Made by a program: the position numbers and the translations under genes. The notes under the pieces were generated by a model. That model was not told the DNA's origin. It made no database searches and saw only the letters and a program-made list of their open reading frames with translations. A stretch of 64,000 nt of DNA from Ichthyophthirius multifiliis. Its lineage: Eukaryota; Ciliophora; Oligohymenophorea; Hymenostomatida. The number at the start of each line of letters is the position of its first letter. Positions within the stretch are counted from its first letter, which is position 1. Where the stretch lies: the NCBI RefSeq assembly GCF_000220395.1, contig NW_004086339.1, forward strand, positions 1 through 64,000, given 5' to 3'. Below are positions 29,030 through 42,193 of the stretch, in pieces.

Positions 29030-29294
29030 TTATTTATTTTTGTTAAATTATTAAAATTAGTTTATATATGTTTTTTTATTATTTAATTATATAAATATTT
29101 CTGTATAATTATACTTATTAATTTTATATTTATATTATCTAATATTAGATTTTTTTTTTTTTTCGTGTGTTTAAAAATATAAAAAGTTTATTTTATAATT
29201 ATATATTTAAAAAAAATATATATATATATATATATATTTAATTAATTTTTTTTTTTTAATTAAAAAATTTAAAAAAAAAAGATTAAAAAAAAAA

Positions 29295-29367
29295 TGGAGA
29301 ACCTGGGCATTGATCCCAGTGCCTATCGTATGCTAAACGATCGCTCTACCATTTGAGCTAGATCCCC
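29295..29367 (-). tRNA. tRNA-Ala (AGC)
   Basis: A GC-richer island of 73 nt folds as a complete cloverleaf on the minus strand. The acceptor stem is GGGGATC with GTTCTCC, and the discriminator is A. The D arm reads GCTCAAATGGTAGAGC. The anticodon stem-loop is ATCGT-TTAGCAT-ACGAT with anticodon AGC. The T arm is CTGGG-ATCAATG-CCCAG. The A and B box promoter elements are in their normal places. The sequence closely follows the eukaryotic tRNA-Ala consensus. No intron, and no encoded CCA. One acceptor pair looks mismatched (T6 with T). Confidence 0.93.
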
Positions 29368-30238
29368 ATTTATATTATATAATTATTAAAATATAAATAA
29401 AAACTAAATGAATATAAACATAAAAAGGTTAATAACTTAAATAAATAAATTTAAATAAAAATCATATAAAATAATATAAAATTATATTTATAATAAATTA
29501 TTAATAATAAATACAAATTTATTTTAAAATTAATTTATACTATATATATTAATATATATATATATTTTTTTTAAGTATTCATATTATTTTCATGTAATTT
29601 AATATTTAAAATTTTAAATATTTTTATTAAAATTTTTAATATATTATAATTTTTTTGAAAAAAAATAAATTAGGATATAATATTAATAGCATTTATAAAA
29701 TAAAATATTTACTTTAGTTCTTATTATTATATATAAAACACTATAATAATAATTGTAAATAAATTATTATAAAATATTTAAATAAATAGGATATTTAAAA
29801 TTATAACTAAATTAATTTTTAATATATTAAATTAATTAATTATTTTATCTATATATTAAAAAAAAATGAAAAATATACATTTTAATATTATTTTGTTAAA
29901 TTAATAAAGTTAATAAATATTATAATATATAAAATATAATATATAAAATAAAATTATTTTTTACATATTTTATATCTTAATTAATTAATCTATTATATTA
30001 ATCTATAAAAATTATATATTATTCTTTATCTTTTTCATTATAAAAAAATTAATTATTAATATTTTTAAAATTATTTTTTATTTAAAAAATATTAATATAT
30101 TATTAACATTATTCAAAATATATTTAAACTTAAATTTCAAATAAATTTTTTAAATATACATTTATAAAAACTCGAAAATATAATCAAACAAAAAAATTAT
30201 TAATATTATTTATAAAAACAATAGGAATACAATATAAA
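29368..30238. other. Intergenic, AT-rich
   Basis: 870 bp between the tRNA gene and the PAS-domain gene start. It is A/T only in practice, with no open frame and no RNA-like fold seen by eye. It contains the 5' flank of both the tRNA and the PAS gene. Confidence 0.5.
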
Positions 30239-33200
30239 ATGGATTTAAAAATTTAAAATTTTTTTAAATTATATTTTTAAAATATACTAGAAGTTATTGA
30301 GGATAAACCAAATTTTATAATTCCCAAAAATATATTTGCATGTACCCTTTTTTTATTCGCATTTTAAATAAGTGGTTACAACATATTTCTCTACTATTTC
30401 GAAACCCGTAAACGAGACATTATTTTTAACTTTCGCTCATATAAACGAAGTAGCTCCTGCAACTTTTTTATTATTATTAAAGGGTAACGATATATTGACC
30501 CTATCAGTATTCGGTCTAATATAGTTATTTATTTATTCATTTCTTACATATTTGACTTTTCTTGCTTATATAAAAAGCTATAAAAAGAAATACGTTCGAA
30601 AATACAAAAATACCTTTTATAGAATAAACTAAATGTGTAATACATTTTTTTCATTTTACTAATGGATATTCTTAACTCCATTCACAGAAATAAGTTTGGG
30701 TATAATTTCTTGTAACGAAAACGCTTTCTTATTATAATTCAGAGACAAGAATAATTGTGAAGAAAAAAGTATTATATTAAAAATATTTGGAGTAATAGGA
30801 ATTATATTTTCTTATTTTATAAATTTTACAATTATCTATTTTTATAGAAGTTACGAATTTAATGATTAAAATTTATTAAAAAGGAAATTTTCCTATTTTT
30901 AAATTCCATTATAACTTTGTTATACGTGTATTCTTTTTTTTTACTATATTGCCCCAATAAAACCAATTTTTAAATATATTTTTAGCTAATATTATGGAAT
31001 AACGTCTATTATTGATATTTTATTAAAATATCCATTTAGAAATGAAGCATTATCTAAATATTACATATTCTCAATTAGTTATTTTTATATAAGTTGTTCT
31101 GTTATTATGATTTGGGAATATTCTAGTATAATTAATGAGTATGATTTATTTTGTTTTATGGCTATAATAGGATCTATATTTTCTGGTTTATTAGTTAATA
31201 TATAGAAGTATTAATATGAAAAAATTCTTAAAATTAATTAAAATAATTTTTAAAAGTAAATAACTATATTTTTATATTTAATAAAAATTGATATAAATAA
31301 ATAAAAAAAAGTTATTATTAATTTTTTGATTTTTATTTAGAAGAAATTTATAGATTTTCCTGTTTATATTTTTAAGATACGAAATGTAAAATAAAATTAC
31401 ACGAGTTAATTATTTATCATAAAAGTTCATGTAATAATGTAAATTGCCCATGTAGGCAAATAAACAGTAAAAAAAATATAGAAAAATAATAAATAATATA
31501 GTTTATAGATGATTTATTCATATGGGGGTTAAAATAAAATATATTCTAAAAAAATTAAGTCGAATTAGAAAATTTGTAATTGAGATATATATCCTTTTTA
31601 GGGAATTGTAAGAATAATTTAATAAAATCATATTATGAATTAAAAAAATATTTATCAAAATAAAAGAAAATAAATTTCTATTTTAAAACTATTTCGAAAG
31701 TAATATCTAATCATATTGAATTTTAAATGAGATCTAATAACATTTAAAAAAATAATTTGAATATATAAAAATAATAAAACAAAGAAAATTAAGAAGAAAT
31801 CAAAGTTTCTCATTTATTAAAAGCTGATAGTGCTAAATAGATATTTATTCCGAAATTTGTTAACTATTTATAAGAAAAATCCTAATATTGGCATAGTTTA
31901 AAATTAGGTTATAAAAATTTGGAAGATTTTTCAAAAAAAACAATATTTTTATCAAATTAAGGAATAAAATTGAAAAAATAATTTAATTAATTTGTAAATA
32001 AAAATAAGAAAAAAATGGATTTTTAAAAAAATGTTGTAATTTAAAAAGTATTTTTTATTAATTAAAAATAATATATATATGTATAATTATATATAAAAAT
32101 ATTCATATATGTATATAAATATATATTTATATATATATATATATATTTATATATATTTTTTATTTTTAAATTTTTATTTATTTTTACATATTTTTAATTT
32201 ATAGCTTTTTTCAATATATTACTGCGTTATTTTAAATGAACTTTAAATTTCATAAACATACGATTTTTTTGTTTAAGAATTATTATCTCATGATGTTGGT
32301 AAACCTAAAAACGTTTTAACAAACGAATCCATAATAAACAATAACGTAGTTAATTTATAAGTTTCCCTTACAAATGATGAAGGAAAAATCTTAAAAAAAT
32401 GTAATTAATTGTGTAATTTTTTTGGGTATAGTAAATAAGATTTTGAACTAGTAAGATAAATAAAAGATTTCATGCCTTACTATATTTAAAATAAACATAG
32501 TTTTTTAATATAAAATATGAATTTAAGGGGATACTCTAATATTATTAATAATTATCATGGTGTTTTTGCATTAGACAAGAATAAGTTTATATTTCCTATG
32601 AATATTTATTTGACTAATTTATATGAACAATATGATGATTTTGTTTTATGTGCTAGTTTTTTGAAAATTTAAAGTTAAAAAAAATACATTATTATTAATG
32701 AAAATGGATAAATTTAAGGTATATGTAAATTTGCTTATTAAAACTTATTCTAGTCTTTAAAAAATATTTAAAAATAGGAAAGTTTACCAGTAAAATTTTA
32801 TTTATATATTAATTTAACAAAAAAATAGTAAGAATTTAAATAAAATGAATTTAATATTAAATAAATTTATTAATTTAATATTTACTTTTTAATACCTACT
32901 TTGTATAATATAATTTTGAAATATAAAGAAGGAAATTATACATAAGATTTAGAAAAAAACGAGTTAGTCTGTTTTGGAAAAATAGTTAATTTTAAAATTC
33001 CAAAAAAAATATAATAACTCCATTAAAAATACTTAGGCATTTAAGAACAATAATCAAACGGAAACAATTTAAGTTTTAATTTAAATTTATATTCAACTAT
33101 ATATAAAAGATTTATTGATTTCTATAATTAAAATTATTAAGTAAAATATATATTTTTATTTTTTAGAATTATAAATAAAGAATTGGAATAATGAAAAATG

Positions 33201-36024
33201 TTTAAATTAATTTAATTTGAAGATAAATGTAATATAATCCCAATTAAAATATATTAATGATAATTAACAAATAACTGAAAACTACTTTAATATAGAAATT
33301 ATTGATTACTAAGAAGTTTAATAAGAATCATATAAATAATTATTATCAGAAGATTCATTTACTTTATCATAATTAAAAAGTACTAAAAAATCTCAATATT
33401 TTAACGGCTTAATGAAAAATTAATCATAATTAAATTAAATTCAATAACTTTAAAATTCTCCTGCTAAATAAATAATATCAAATATAAACATTGATAGCTT
33501 AGTATAAGTGGATAGCTTGAAATAAATAATAAGTTAAAATGAATAAAATTAACAATTAAACTAAATATTACTCTCTACAAGAAGTTTAAACAATGTGAAT
33601 TCAGAAAGAGGTTTTATTTTATAAGTCGTTAATACAAATGAAAAGTAATAAAATATAAATAATTAAAATAATTTAGATGTTATTTAAAATATAATTAATA
33701 TTGCTGACGATAATAATAAAAATATAATTGATAAAAAAGTTGATTCTGAATTAATAATAGATTCTGAAAAAAAGCTTTAAAAATAAAAATCTATTAAAAA
33801 AAAAAACCTACTTGGGATTTTAAAGGAAAACACTTTATCTGAAGATGATTAGGCTAATATATAATATATTAAAGATTCTATATTATATCATTCTAAAAAA
33901 TAAAAAACCAAAATTCAAAAATACAAAAAAGAAAATTAATAAAAGGATTTTTAAAACTTAGATGCTTATTAATCTTCATTAACATCAACTTCTAGAAATA
34001 GATAAATCTAATAAAGTGAATAAATCAAATAAATTTTAAATTAAAAAAGTATTTCTTAATCATAATTTATATGCACTATTTATAGTAAATAATTATATAA
34101 ATTAAACAAACAAAAAAATATTTAAAATTTAAAGTTTTCATTTTTATGTTTATTATTGCTGTAAATTTAATTTATTATTAAAAAGTGTATGAATATTTTG
34201 AAAATATAAAAATTTAAACGATAACAATATATTCTTAATCTTAAATAAATTAATATTTTTGCAATTAATTACATAAAGGAATCAATTTTTATAATTACAA
34301 AAATTAATATATTTTAAACACATAAGAAATAAATAATTATTTCGAAAACAATTTTATAAAATAATGTGGAGATAAAATGAATTAATACTAATAAATATAC
34401 AAAAAATAATTTATACAAGTAATAGATTTAAAAAAATAAATACAAAAAGAAAAAATAGAAATAAATATTTACTAATTAAAGTAATTATAATATATATATA
34501 TATATATATGTGTGTATATATATATATATATATAATATATATATATATATATTTATATTTATATTTATATTTATATTTATATTTATATTTATATCTAATA
34601 TCTTAATTTTTTATTAAATAAGCTAAAAATTCACTTAATAAATTGATTTTATAACTCTTTAATTTATTAATTTTAATAATATTGATACTTAATGTTTTTT
34701 TTTAAAAAAATAACAAATACATACTTAAAGTTTTTACTATTTAGTATCTAATTACTTGTTAAACTAATAACTTAACTTAATGATAATTTAATAATTAGAT
34801 TCTTAAATTTAATTAAATATTGAATACTTATTTTACTTATTTATTTATATTTCGATAACAATAATTGTTGCATTCAGTCTAGTTTTAGGATTTTCTATTC
34901 CTATAATAAGCAAAATAAACTTAAGAAAAGAAAAGATATTGCTATTATTATTAAGATGTACTGTTTAAGACATAGAATAAGAAATAAATAAAATTTAAAG
35001 TCTTTTGTAGGTTTTAAAAAGTGAAAATGATGTTTGGTTATAAACAATTTTCACTAATTTAATAATAAATAATAATTTTTTATAAATATAAGTTGATAAT
35101 AAAGCAAAACAAGATAAAAATACAATACTTTCATCTTTAATAAGTAATTAAAAATTAAATATATGGAAATTAATTTTTAGGTTACTTTTAATATGGCTTA
35201 TTTGTTTTTTATTTTTGTAATTAGAAATAATTATTACATATATAAATGGAGAAAAATTAAAAAATATGTTGATTTTTTACTCTTATTCATTAAATACATA
35301 CTTTGCTTTCAACTAAATTATTATTTTTAGCCAATTTTTATCTTCTTATAAACCCTTTTTAATTTAAAATCCTTAATATCCATATATTAATATAGAAGAA
35401 ACTAGAAAATAATTCAGTTAATAGATTGAATTTTGTCAAAAATATATAAATTAGTTTACTGATAAAATAAATGAGTAAGAACTTCTATAGTACTAATATA
35501 AAGATAAAATTGTGGAAATTTTTTAAGGAAACATATGTGATTCTTTTAAAGATAATATACAGTGTATTGGAAATAATTAGAATAGCATTTTTAAATAAGG
35601 AACAGTAGGAATTATAACTAAATACATATAAATATTTGACTAATAATTTAAAAAATTATTTTATAACGATATATAAAATGAGGATGAAATTTTAAATAAT
35701 TATAATTAATATGTAAATAGTAAAGAATATTAGTATTATATATTATAAGCTTATGATCTTATTATGGATTCTTTTTGTTTTATTTTAGAATATATAAGAG
35801 ATGGAATTATTTAAAGTGTAGATTTGTCTATTTTGATTTTGAAAATTTATTTTATTGTTTTTGGATCACTTGTTACTATATTTTTATTTTTCTAAAGCTT
35901 CTATATTTAAAAATAAATAAATTAATAAATTATTTATACTAATTTTGCATTAACATATATTCCTTTATAAAAAAGCTAAGAAGCAGCTACTTAACATATA
36001 CTTAAATCAATATTGTAATTATGA
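30239..36024 (+). CDS. PAS-domain multi-pass membrane protein (ciliate TmcB-like)
   Basis: A long multi-exon gene. The N-terminal 300 residues hold several membrane helices with family-like text (SFYQWIFLTPFTEISLGIISC; FYISCSVIMIWEY). A cytosolic Cys/His cluster follows (IIYHKSSCNNVNCPC), then a helical stretch (SQYWHSLKLGYKNLEDF) and a PAS-like domain (VSLTNDEGKILKKC, FGYSKQDF, FMPYYIQNKHSFL). The C-terminal third has helix pairs around a long loop (FSLVLGFSIPIIS; LIWLICFLFLQLEII; FGSLVTIFLFF), ending at TGA 36022-36024. This arrangement is shared by a large ciliate family related to Dictyostelium tiny-macrocysts proteins; ligand and signal are unknown. Introns include about 31257-31338, 32048-32203 and a 40-nt one at about 33142-33181. 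The frame at the start (30239) does not join the helix frame without a shift near 30350-30420. Confidence 0.7.
34551..34594. repeat. (TATATT)n repeat in PAS-gene intron
   Basis: About seven hexamer units preceded by a TA/TG dinucleotide tract from 34487. They lie in a non-coding stretch of the PAS gene and continue the hexamer family seen at 9214-9252. Confidence 0.8.
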
Positions 36025-36251
36025 TTTTTTTTTTTTTTTTTTTCATATATATATTTAATTTTAAATTGTTATTTTTTTTTTTTTTTTTTTTGAATAAACA
36101 AAAAATAAATTAAATAAAATATTTAATATTTATAAATAAGAAAAAACGTGCAAATAATATTTTTATTATGCATACTATAAAAATAATAATAAATATAAGT
36201 ATTAAATAAAATATATATCTCATATATATTAAATTAAAATATATATTATTA

Positions 36252-37474
36252 TCAAAATTACTAAGGACTATTTTAAAATTAGTATGGCATATTCTATTAC
36301 ATTCCCATTTATAACTAACAAAAAATAATAATTATATAATGAAGAATAAAATTATTACTTAATTCATCATCATCAATTAATTAGGATTCATTTAATTAAT
36401 AGAATTCATTTAATTAATATGACTCATTTGATTAATTGGACCCATTTAATTAATTGGGTTTATAGGGTTCATATTTTAAATCATCATCAATTACATTTGT
36501 ATTTATTCTGGGCTCTAAGCACTAAGGAACTCCTTGTAAATTTTTTCCAATTGTTAAGCTTATTCTTATTTCTTTTCATTATTAGGGTCTTTTAAAAATT
36601 AAGATAACAAATTATATGCTTCATTATAGTTTCCTAATCTATTTAACTAATCTGCGTTTGTAAGAACACTTTCATTTGGGAAAAATTAATTGAGTTACAT
36701 AATAAAACTATTTAAATTCATAAGAAACGAACTAACAATTTATTATTAAATATAGTTTAACTATTCAATTTATTATTGCTATTATTAATATGCTAACATA
36801 TTCATATCTATTTAATTATTCATTTAAGGATATTATACATTTTAGTATGGGTTCTTATTTATATAATAAAAAATAAATTAATATTACTTTATCATTATTA
36901 TTCTTTACTTTTACTCTTAATTCTTGTTTATTATGAGCGAAATTACATCTGCTCTCATATTTACAATTACATTCACCTTTTTTTCATTTTTTAAGTAAAT
37001 ATTATTTTAAAATATTATGTTTACCTGTTAATTCATTATAAGATCTACACATTATTGATTTATAATTAGATTATGCTATATTAACTGACTGTTAATATTA
37101 ATTAGTTGGAATATTTATAAATGTCTTTTTCTTTTTTTTTTTTTTAAAAAAATGAATGTTACGGATTTATTTATTATAGATAATATATTACTTGATTTCC
37201 CATCTATAATTCATGTTCACCCTTTTTTATTTAAAAAAAAAAGATTTTTAAAATATTAATAAATAAATATAAATATATTTTTGAGTAATAATATATTATT
37301 ACATGTGCAAAACAGCATTCATTTTTTTTAGGACATGTTCTGCCTTAAAAAAGCAAAATAAATTATTATTAAATTTTATTGTAAATAATAATTTATTTTA
37401 CTTGCACTAAAATGTTTACAAAGTTAAGTTTTAAATTTACTTGTGTCAACAATTTATTATTGGTTTGGAATCAT
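36252..37474 (-). CDS. Tandem CCCH zinc-finger RNA-binding protein
   Basis: Multi-exon gene, ATG 37474-37472, TGA 36254-36252. Finger 1 is canonical: KTQLCKHFSAGRTC...CCFAH with C19-x8-C28-x5-C34-x3-H38, split by an intron after residue 24. Finger 2 reads MCRSYNELTGECNCKYESRC..FAH with C76, C88, C94, H98; its first spacing is 11, longer than usual, and Cys86 is an alternative ligand. Tandem CCCH proteins (TTP/Tis11 class) bind AU-rich RNA and control mRNA stability; in so AT-rich a transcriptome the target choice is of interest. A Gln/Asn/Met-rich C-terminal half includes a helical segment (NRLGNYNEAYNLLSQFL) and four INQM hexapeptide repeats. At least five small introns. Confidence 0.85.
36376..36460 (-). 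repeat. 18-bp tandem repeats coding for INQMxx
   Basis: Four adjacent 18-bp units around the core ATTAATTAAATG (minus strand) encode INQM followed by GP, SH, NS and NP in the CCCH protein. The units differ mainly in the last two codons. Copy number is likely to vary. Confidence 0.8.
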
Positions 37475-37970
37475 ATATTTTGTGAGATTTTTTTATATAA
37501 TAAATATTTCTATATATAATTTTTTTTTTTAATATAATTATTTATATATTTATATATAGTTTTGATAAATAATTATATAAATTTATTTTTTATCAATAAA
37601 ATATATTATTTTAATATTTTATATTAATATCAAAGTTTAAATTTATTTTTTTAATTTTGTATATTAATTAAAAAAATTAAATTTTTTTTATCCTTAAAAA
37701 AAAAGATTTATATATTTATTCATGTATATATATATATTATAATATTTAAAATAAAAAAAAATATTTTCAAAAATTTATATATAAATAATGTAATGTATCA
37801 TTACAACTATATACATTAAGAAATATATATATATATATTTTAAAATAATATATATATATATATATTTATTTATATATTTATATATATATATATATTATAT
37901 AATTTAATAATATTTTTTTTTTTTTTTTTGTATAATTTTTATTCAATATATATTTTATATATATTTTATA
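37475..37970. other. Intergenic, AT-rich
   Basis: About 500 bp between two minus-strand genes, containing several AT tracts (37826-37885) and a T run near 37914-37929. It holds the 5' flank of the CCCH gene; nothing else seen. Confidence 0.5.
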
Positions 37971-40767
37971 TCAAAAGATTTTTTTAACTTCCGATTTATC
38001 ATATTATTCACTTAATTAAATAATATTTTACATATTATTATTTTTTTTTGTTCCTTATTAATAATAATAAAACAACATAGACTATCTAAATACAAAAATC
38101 ATCAAAAAAAAATTACTCCATGTAACAATTTATAGTATTTTGAATGTTGTATACATATAAGGATTAAAAGATTTACATAATTAATCATTAAATTCGTCTA
38201 ATAAAAATATTTATTTTTTTAATATTTTTTTTTTTTATAATAATTTACTTAAATTTTCTCCTATAAATAAGCAATTAATTTTATCTACAAATCCTTGAAT
38301 ATTATTTTCTTTATCTCCAATAAAAATATTAAACAAATCCTTACTATTATCTTTGATAGAAATAAATTATTTATAGTAATCATCTATAATTTTAACATAT
38401 TCTTGTGCCGAATCTTTTATATTTTCTTAAATTTGTAATATACTTTATTGATTATTATTGTTTATTTCTAAAGGAATTTTCGTTGCTCTGTTTCTTACGA
38501 GTTAAAATTTATTTTATAAATCCTCATAAGCTCCTTATAGGTAATTTTATGTATTAGCTCTACATTAATTATATCTAGCTTATACTAAATTTCTAATATT
38601 ATTCAACGTTAGGACCTTACTTAATATAACACAGTTTATTTATTACATTTAGTTTGCAAAATTTGCCTAGTCTATTTTATTATTGAATACTTTTTAAGCG
38701 CATTAACTTTCATCGATTACTAGAATGTCTTTGTTTGCCCCAAAACAAGCGTCGTTTTCTGGATTAAGGCTTATTAATTAATTAATTTCAAACAATTTTA
38801 CATTTGCTTCTTATATATCAAAAAAATAAAATTCGTTTTATAAATCTTTATAGTCTAAGAATACTTTAATGTAATTATTATCAATCAAAAAACTATGTTA
38901 ATAAAATATTTTTTAGAAAGTAGAGGTAAATGTATTCAATTATTGTATATTATAAGTTGTTTTAACATTATTAAGCTTTTATTAGACATTATTTACTTAT
39001 TAAATTGTATCTTATAGACCAAATTCATTTAAAATATTTCCCTTTCCACCTAAACTTTTTACACAAAGTTACATATTTTCTTTTAATAGAGAAGGAATAT
39101 CTTTATATCTATTTATTTCTTAATTATCCTAATAATAAAATAAAAATATATATATTATAATTATATATAAATTTATATATATTAATAAAAATATAAAAAA
39201 TAATAATATATTTATAAAGACATATATTTAATTATTTATATTATTTATAAAAAAATACGTTTAATATAGATGTAGTTATTCCACATGTTTCCATTATACC
39301 AAAAGATGTTATATTTACAATTATACATAATATTAATCCAATAATATTAAATACAGCGATTAAAGACCAGTTTATATGAAGAACCTTTCTTATATTCCAT
39401 GCATTGAAATTGTAGCTTATTAATGATATAATTAGACTTAAAAAAGCTAGCAAAATAAAAATTCCATATGAGCATAATATAGCTATTGTGAGATATTTAA
39501 AAGTTTAATCTGGCTATTTTTTTTTTTATTTATATATATATATATATTTATATTTTTATATATATTTACATATTCAGAATATTCATCAATTTATTTTATT
39601 ATTTTATTTAATTTATTTTAAACATCTTATATCTTATTTTTTCCATTTTATATTTAAGTTTCTATATTTGTTTTTTATTTTTAATAATCAATAGCCTGTT
39701 TATGGCCATCTTACATCCTCTAAATAATCACATCAGCTGCTTTTCCCATAGTAGTTTTCATAACATTTAATAAAGTATTTTCCCTATTTGAAGGTCCATA
39801 TTAATTATTTTTGAAATATAAAGAATCAAATTAATTGTATTTATTCCATCCTTATCTATTAAAATTAAGACTATCTATTTTATTATTAATACTTTATTTT
39901 TATTTTCAATGTTTTCAACATTTTAGGGATTAGTAATATCATTTATTTTTTAATTGAATGATCCTAATGAATTTTATATTGTTTATAGATCAGTAACAAT
40001 ATTATTAAGTCCCATATAATAAACAGTGAGTTTCTCATCATCTAAATATACAGATTACTTATAATTTAAATTATCTATCATACTTACTAGTTGACATTTT
40101 AAATTCTTTTTTTTTTTTTTTATTGTTTTTTTATTTAAATTACTTTATATTCATTATCTATTTAATTCGAAAATATAAATCCTGTAGCACTTGCACTTAT
40201 AACTAATAAAGAATAAAATATTAAAAAAGCTAAATTGCAGCATATTTATCTATTTGTAACTGGATTTTTGTTAATATCTCTTTAACATTTTTTACAACAT
40301 TCTTTTTTTTTATTTTTTAGTTTAAAAAAAATATATATGTTATATATATATATTAATATATATTTACATCCGTTACACATGCAATAAATACAATAATAAA
40401 ATGATATTATTATAGTAAATATTAAAATAATAGCTGTAATACCTATAAATATTACTTTAGGAATAATTTTTTTATTGTCATCAATATTTTTATCTATTAA
40501 TAATTAATCCATTATTGGTTTTCCAAATATCTTTTAATATTCATCTATTTATTTTTAGCCTTTATCTAATTAGTCTTGGTTTAATTTTTATGAAATATAT
40601 GTATTATCTTCACAAATTTTCATTACTATTGCATTCTTATTATCAGCTTATATTTATAATTTTCTAAAATTAATTGTTTTTTAGTCTGATTATTATAGAT
40701 TTATATAACGGTAAATTTAGACAATTAAAAATATTACAATACATATTAATATAAAAGTTTTTTTCAT
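37971..40767 (-). CDS. Five-helix prominin-like membrane protein
   Basis: Multi-exon gene, ATG 40767-40765, TGA 37973-37971. It begins with a hydrophobic signal (KKTFILICIVIFLIV). Helix 1 (IFIGITAIILIFTIIISFYY) leads into a Cys-rich cytoplasmic segment (YCIYCMCNGCK, KKECCKKC) and helix 2 (AFLIFYSLLVISASATGFIF). A long coiled, Asn/Gln-rich extracellular loop follows. Helices 3 and 4 (LLAFLSLIISLISY; IAVFNIIGLILCIIVNIT) precede a second large loop with a few Cys. Helix 5 (TWSNFFLMIFVF) is followed by a short polar tail. Signal, five helices, a Cys-rich first cytoplasmic loop and two large extracellular loops are the prominin plan; prominins sit in plasma-membrane protrusions, including cilia. 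No diagnostic motif proves homology. Introns near 40318-40369, 40083-40144, 39499-39570, 39129-39240 and about 38205-38252. Confidence 0.55.
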
Positions 40768-41115
40768 TTTTATTTATTTAATTAATTCTTTTTTATTTTG
40801 TAGTTTTTTTTTTTTTTAATAATTAATAAAATATTATTTTTTGTCAGTTAAATAAAAAAAAATTAAAAAATATATAAAATAATATATTTAATAATATATA
40901 TGTATATATATTTATATATATATATATATAAATATATATAAATATATATTTATTTATATATTTATATTTATATATATAATTTATTTTCTTTTTTACAAAT
41001 ATAATAATTTTTTTTTTTTTATTTTCTTTTACCATAAAAATCACACAAAAATTAATATCTATTTTTATTGTTTTACATAATTTTTTTTTTTTTTTCTTTA
41101 AATATAATAATAGAA
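40768..41115. promoter_or_regulatory. Divergent intergenic region
   Basis: 348 bp between two divergent genes. It includes AT-rich tracts that produce a spurious Ile/Tyr/Lys-rich open frame at 40844-41044 on the minus strand. No named element. Confidence 0.4.
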
Positions 41116-41580
41116 ATGGATATAGATAATTTATTTTATAATATTAAAGAAATTAAAAATGACTAATACTTTTTAAAGACTTAATAAGAATATATTTAAA
41201 ATAAATAAAATGATATTTTATAAAAATTAGATAATATAAATTTATTTTTAGAAAAAAAAAAAGATTTGTAAATAAAGTTAGAATCATTAGAAAAATAATT
41301 AGAAAATATTTAAAATTAGATTCAATATTTATTTCCTAATAATTTCTTAGATCATTTAATTTAAAAACATGAATATTAACCTTAAAATTATTATGAACAT
41401 ATTATGAATTATTATTTTTTTCTAAAGAGTAAATATATTATATATTTCGGATGGCATATATGGCATTGCTCAACGTGTATGAATTTTATAAAAACTAATT
41501 AATAGATAATAGGCAATATTATGAAATAGCAAAACAATATAAGAAATTAAATTTGTGATATTAATTAAAAATTATAATGA
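41116..41580 (+). CDS. Small coiled-coil protein, unrecognised
   Basis: Frame of 154 codons from ATG 41116 to TGA 41578-41580. The first 100 residues are a Leu/Glu/Gln/Lys heptad-like helix (FLEKKKDLQIKLESLEKQLE), so a coiled coil is likely, followed by FPNNFLDHLIQKH. After the seven-T run at 41415-41421 the reading frame becomes less natural (Trp/His/Cys-rich). The frame one base away reads FRMAYMALLNVYEFYKNQL and IAKQYKKLNL, and stops at TGA 41556-41558. I think that second version is the true C-terminus and that one T is missing here. No family recognised; size and coiled coil would suit a cytoskeletal or vesicle-tethering factor, which is speculation. Confidence 0.55.
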
Positions 41581-42193
41581 AATATATTTATAAATATTAA
41601 AAAAATTATAATAAGATAATAAAATAAACACATAATATTAAATAATATTAATTAATATTTCTTGTTATTAAATATAAATATAAAAATAATATAAAATAGA
41701 GTAAAAAAATAAGTTACCAATTAAATTATATAATAGTAAAAAAATATTTCTTGTAAATATATATAAAAGATAAATATTTTTTAATATAGCATATAAAAAA
41801 TCTGATATAAAATTTATTTTATAATAGGATAAATTATTTTTTATTTTATAGTTATTATATTTACTTTTATATAAATAAATTAATTAATAATTATAAATAA
41901 ATTATACTTATATAAAATGTTTTCTATTATTATATATTTATTTTAAATAATATATAAAGAATAGAAAAATATTTATTATTTTAAAATACAAATCAATATA
42001 TTTTTTATAATATAATATTAAATTATTACAATAGTTTTAATATCAATAATATATGAATAGATATTTTCTTATAATAAAATAATAATATTTTTATTTTATT
42101 TATGTATTTATTATTATATTTCTTTAATATATAAATATTTATATTAATGTATATTTTTTATTTATATATATATCATTTATTTTTTTAATACAA
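41581..42193. other. Convergent 3' intergenic region
   Basis: About 600 bp of A/T-rich sequence between convergent genes, with no coding stretch, RNA fold or repeat worth naming. Confidence 0.5.

Noticed and set aside
39241-39453. Minus-strand hydrophobic open frame of 70 codons as its own gene
   Set aside because: It is the exon carrying helices 3 and 4 of the prominin-like protein, with splice sites on both sides.
40844-41044. Minus-strand open frame of 66 codons in intergenic DNA
   Set aside because: It consists of AT-tract codons (Ile, Tyr, Lys, Asn) only and lies in the divergent promoter region.
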